A stretch of DNA of 6,040 nucleotides from Acidimicrobiia bacterium (GTDB taxonomy: Bacteria; Actinomycetota; Acidimicrobiia; Acidimicrobiales; Ilumatobacteraceae). Positions 4,992-6,040 of this stretch are shown here, piece after piece. The notes below the pieces were generated by a model. The model saw only the letters and a list, made by a program, of their open reading frames with translations, made no database searches and was not told where the DNA came from. The stretch covers positions 1 through 6,040 of the forward strand of contig JAUHYJ010000242.1 in assembly GCA_030425785.1 (NCBI GenBank), written 5' to 3'. Made by a program: the position numbers and the translations under genes. Each line of letters opens with the position of its first letter. Position 1 is the stretch's first letter.

Positions 4992-6040
4992 GTGAGCGAG
5001 GCGCGCTCGCTCGCGGCGATCGCGCCGACCGGCCTCGACGTGCGGCCGCCCTCGCCGTCGCTGCGCACCACGATCGCCGGCGCCGGCATCGTCGGGGTCG
5101 CCGTGCTCCTGACCTGGCTCCTCGTCCTGGCCGAGGTCTCGGGCCCGGCCATCGACACCCAGTGGCCGATCTTCGCGGCCGCGGCCGTGCTGATGTTCGT
5201 CGGCGAACGCACGCCGGCGGCGTGGATCAGGTTCGGCCCGATCGGCATCGTCACCCCGCTGTGGTTCTTCTCGTTCGGCATGCTGCTGATCGGCTCGCCG
5301 TCGGCCACCGTCGGGCTGGCCGCGATCGCCGCGACGCTGCACGCGCTCCGCCGAGACATCGAGTCGAGCGACATGGTCGTCCGCGTGGCGAGCACCGTGC
5401 TCTCGTTGTCGGCTGCCGGTCTCGCCGCCGTCGGCATCGGACACAACCCGTCGCTCGGCTCGATCGAGGCGGTCGACACGGCCTGGGCCGGTCTGATCGC
5501 GGTCGCCGGCTTCCTCATCGTGAGCCTGAACGCCTTCACCGCGGCGATCTGGATCTCGGCGCGCCGTCGGTCACGGTTCAGCTCGCTGCTCCGGCACGGT
5601 CTCGCGGCGCGGGTCACCGCCGAGGGCGCTCTGTTGTCCCTCGCACCGATCTGGGTCGCCGGGCTCGTCCTGAACCCCGTGCTCGCCCCCTTGCTCGCGA
5701 TCACCACGATCCTCGTGTTCCGGGCGACACGGCAGGCGCTCGAACAGTCGCACGAGGCACTGCACGACCAGCTGACCGGCCTGCTCAACCGGCAGTCGTT
5801 CCTCGCCCAGGTCGACGAGGCCGTGAGTTCGCGTCGCCGCCACGGCTCGTCGCTCGTGTTGATCATGGACCTCAACGGGTTCAAGGACATCAACGACCGT
5901 CTCGGCCACCAGACCGGTGATGCCCTGCTGATCGCCTTCGCCGACCGGCTCGAGCTCGCTCGCCCGACCGACGCCGAGGTCGCCCGACTCGGCGGTGACG
6001 AGTTCGCCGTGCTGATCCGGAACCACGGCGACGATCCGCA
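4992..6040 (+). CDS. Membrane-anchored GGDEF diguanylate cyclase, 3' end outside the window
   Basis: From GTG 4992 the frame stays open for 349 codons and leaves the window. Residues about 27-243 hold roughly six to seven hydrophobic segments (for example around 30-48, 58-70, 82-115, 132-150, 164-188 and 209-243), a membrane sensor region I cannot assign to a named family. The GGDEF domain begins near 258 with HDQLTGLLNR. It shows MDLNGFKDINDRLGHQTGD (292-310), giving the expected metal ligand D293, substrate residue N301 and D310, then an intact GGDEF at 334-338. It should therefore make cyclic di-GMP from two GTP on the cytoplasmic side. RPTD (324-327) sits six rather than the usual five residues before GGDEF, so an inhibitory I-site is uncertain. 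The domain is incomplete, and a C-terminal EAL or other domain may follow. The frame is open upstream to the ATPase stop, but that part crosses the tRNA and reads as antisense tRNA. The GTG has only a weak GGTGGGG ahead of it, so the exact start is the least certain point. Confidence 0.9.
   Translation, partial: MSEARSLAAIAPTGLDVRPPSPSLRTTIAGAGIVGVAVLLTWLLVLAEVSGPAIDTQWPIFAAAAVLMFVGERTPAAWIRFGPIGIVTPLWFFSFGMLLIGSPSATVGLAAIAATLHALRRDIESSDMVVRVASTVLSLSAAGLAAVGIGHNPSLGSIEAVDTAWAGLIAVAGFLIVSLNAFTAAIWISARRRSRFSSLLRHGLAARVTAEGALLSLAPIWVAGLVLNPVLAPLLAITTILVFRATRQALEQSHEALHDQLTGLLNRQSFLAQVDEAVSSRRRHGSSLVLIMDLNGFKDINDRLGHQTGDALLIAFADRLELARPTDAEVARLGGDEFAVLIRNHGDDP

Noticed and set aside
4737..5444. 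Minus-strand open frame (235 codons) across the tRNA and the GGDEF N-terminus
   Set aside because: Its composition is an antisense shadow (Arg/Asp/Gly), and it overlaps a clear tRNA and a membrane protein on the other strand.

Overview
The window looks like chromosomal DNA of a very GC-rich actinobacterium. Third codon positions are mostly G or C, starts are ATG or GTG, leaders lack Shine-Dalgarno sequences, and a SARP/BTAD-type regulator is present. The overall protein style suggests Acidimicrobiia (Ilumatobacter-like), but that placement is inference. I see no phage, plasmid, insertion-sequence or CRISPR genes.

Layout, left to right: (1) 1-1478, the 3' part of a large SARP/BTAD-type transcriptional regulator on the plus strand. 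It is truncated by the window edge and broken by a frameshift near 850-860, just before its DNA-binding domain. (2) 1491-1511, a GC hairpin between convergent genes. (3) 1518-2180, a minus-strand DUF2461 (TIGR02453-type) protein. (4) 2181-2306, a divergent intergenic region filled by an 81-nt near-perfect palindrome, with a leaderless-type -10 box on each side. (5) 2307-4709, a plus-strand HerA/DUF853-type P-loop ATPase with a coiled-coil C-terminus. (6) 4710-4862, a non-coding stretch with three short palindromes or hairpins. (7) 4863-4936, a minus-strand tRNA with anticodon UAG (reads CUA, Leu) but a short class I variable loop. (8) 4992 to the window end, the first 349 codons of a membrane-anchored GGDEF diguanylate cyclase, cut by the window edge.

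The genes do not form one operon. The neighbouring pairs are convergent (regulator/DUF2461, ATPase/tRNA) or divergent (DUF2461/ATPase, tRNA/GGDEF), so each is probably transcribed alone and no shared pathway is evident. The signals most worth following are the tRNA, whose anticodon and architecture disagree, the long palindrome whose right arm contains the first in-frame ATG upstream of the ATPase, and the matching leaderless-type start regions on either side of it. I did not find a convincing new multi-gene system.
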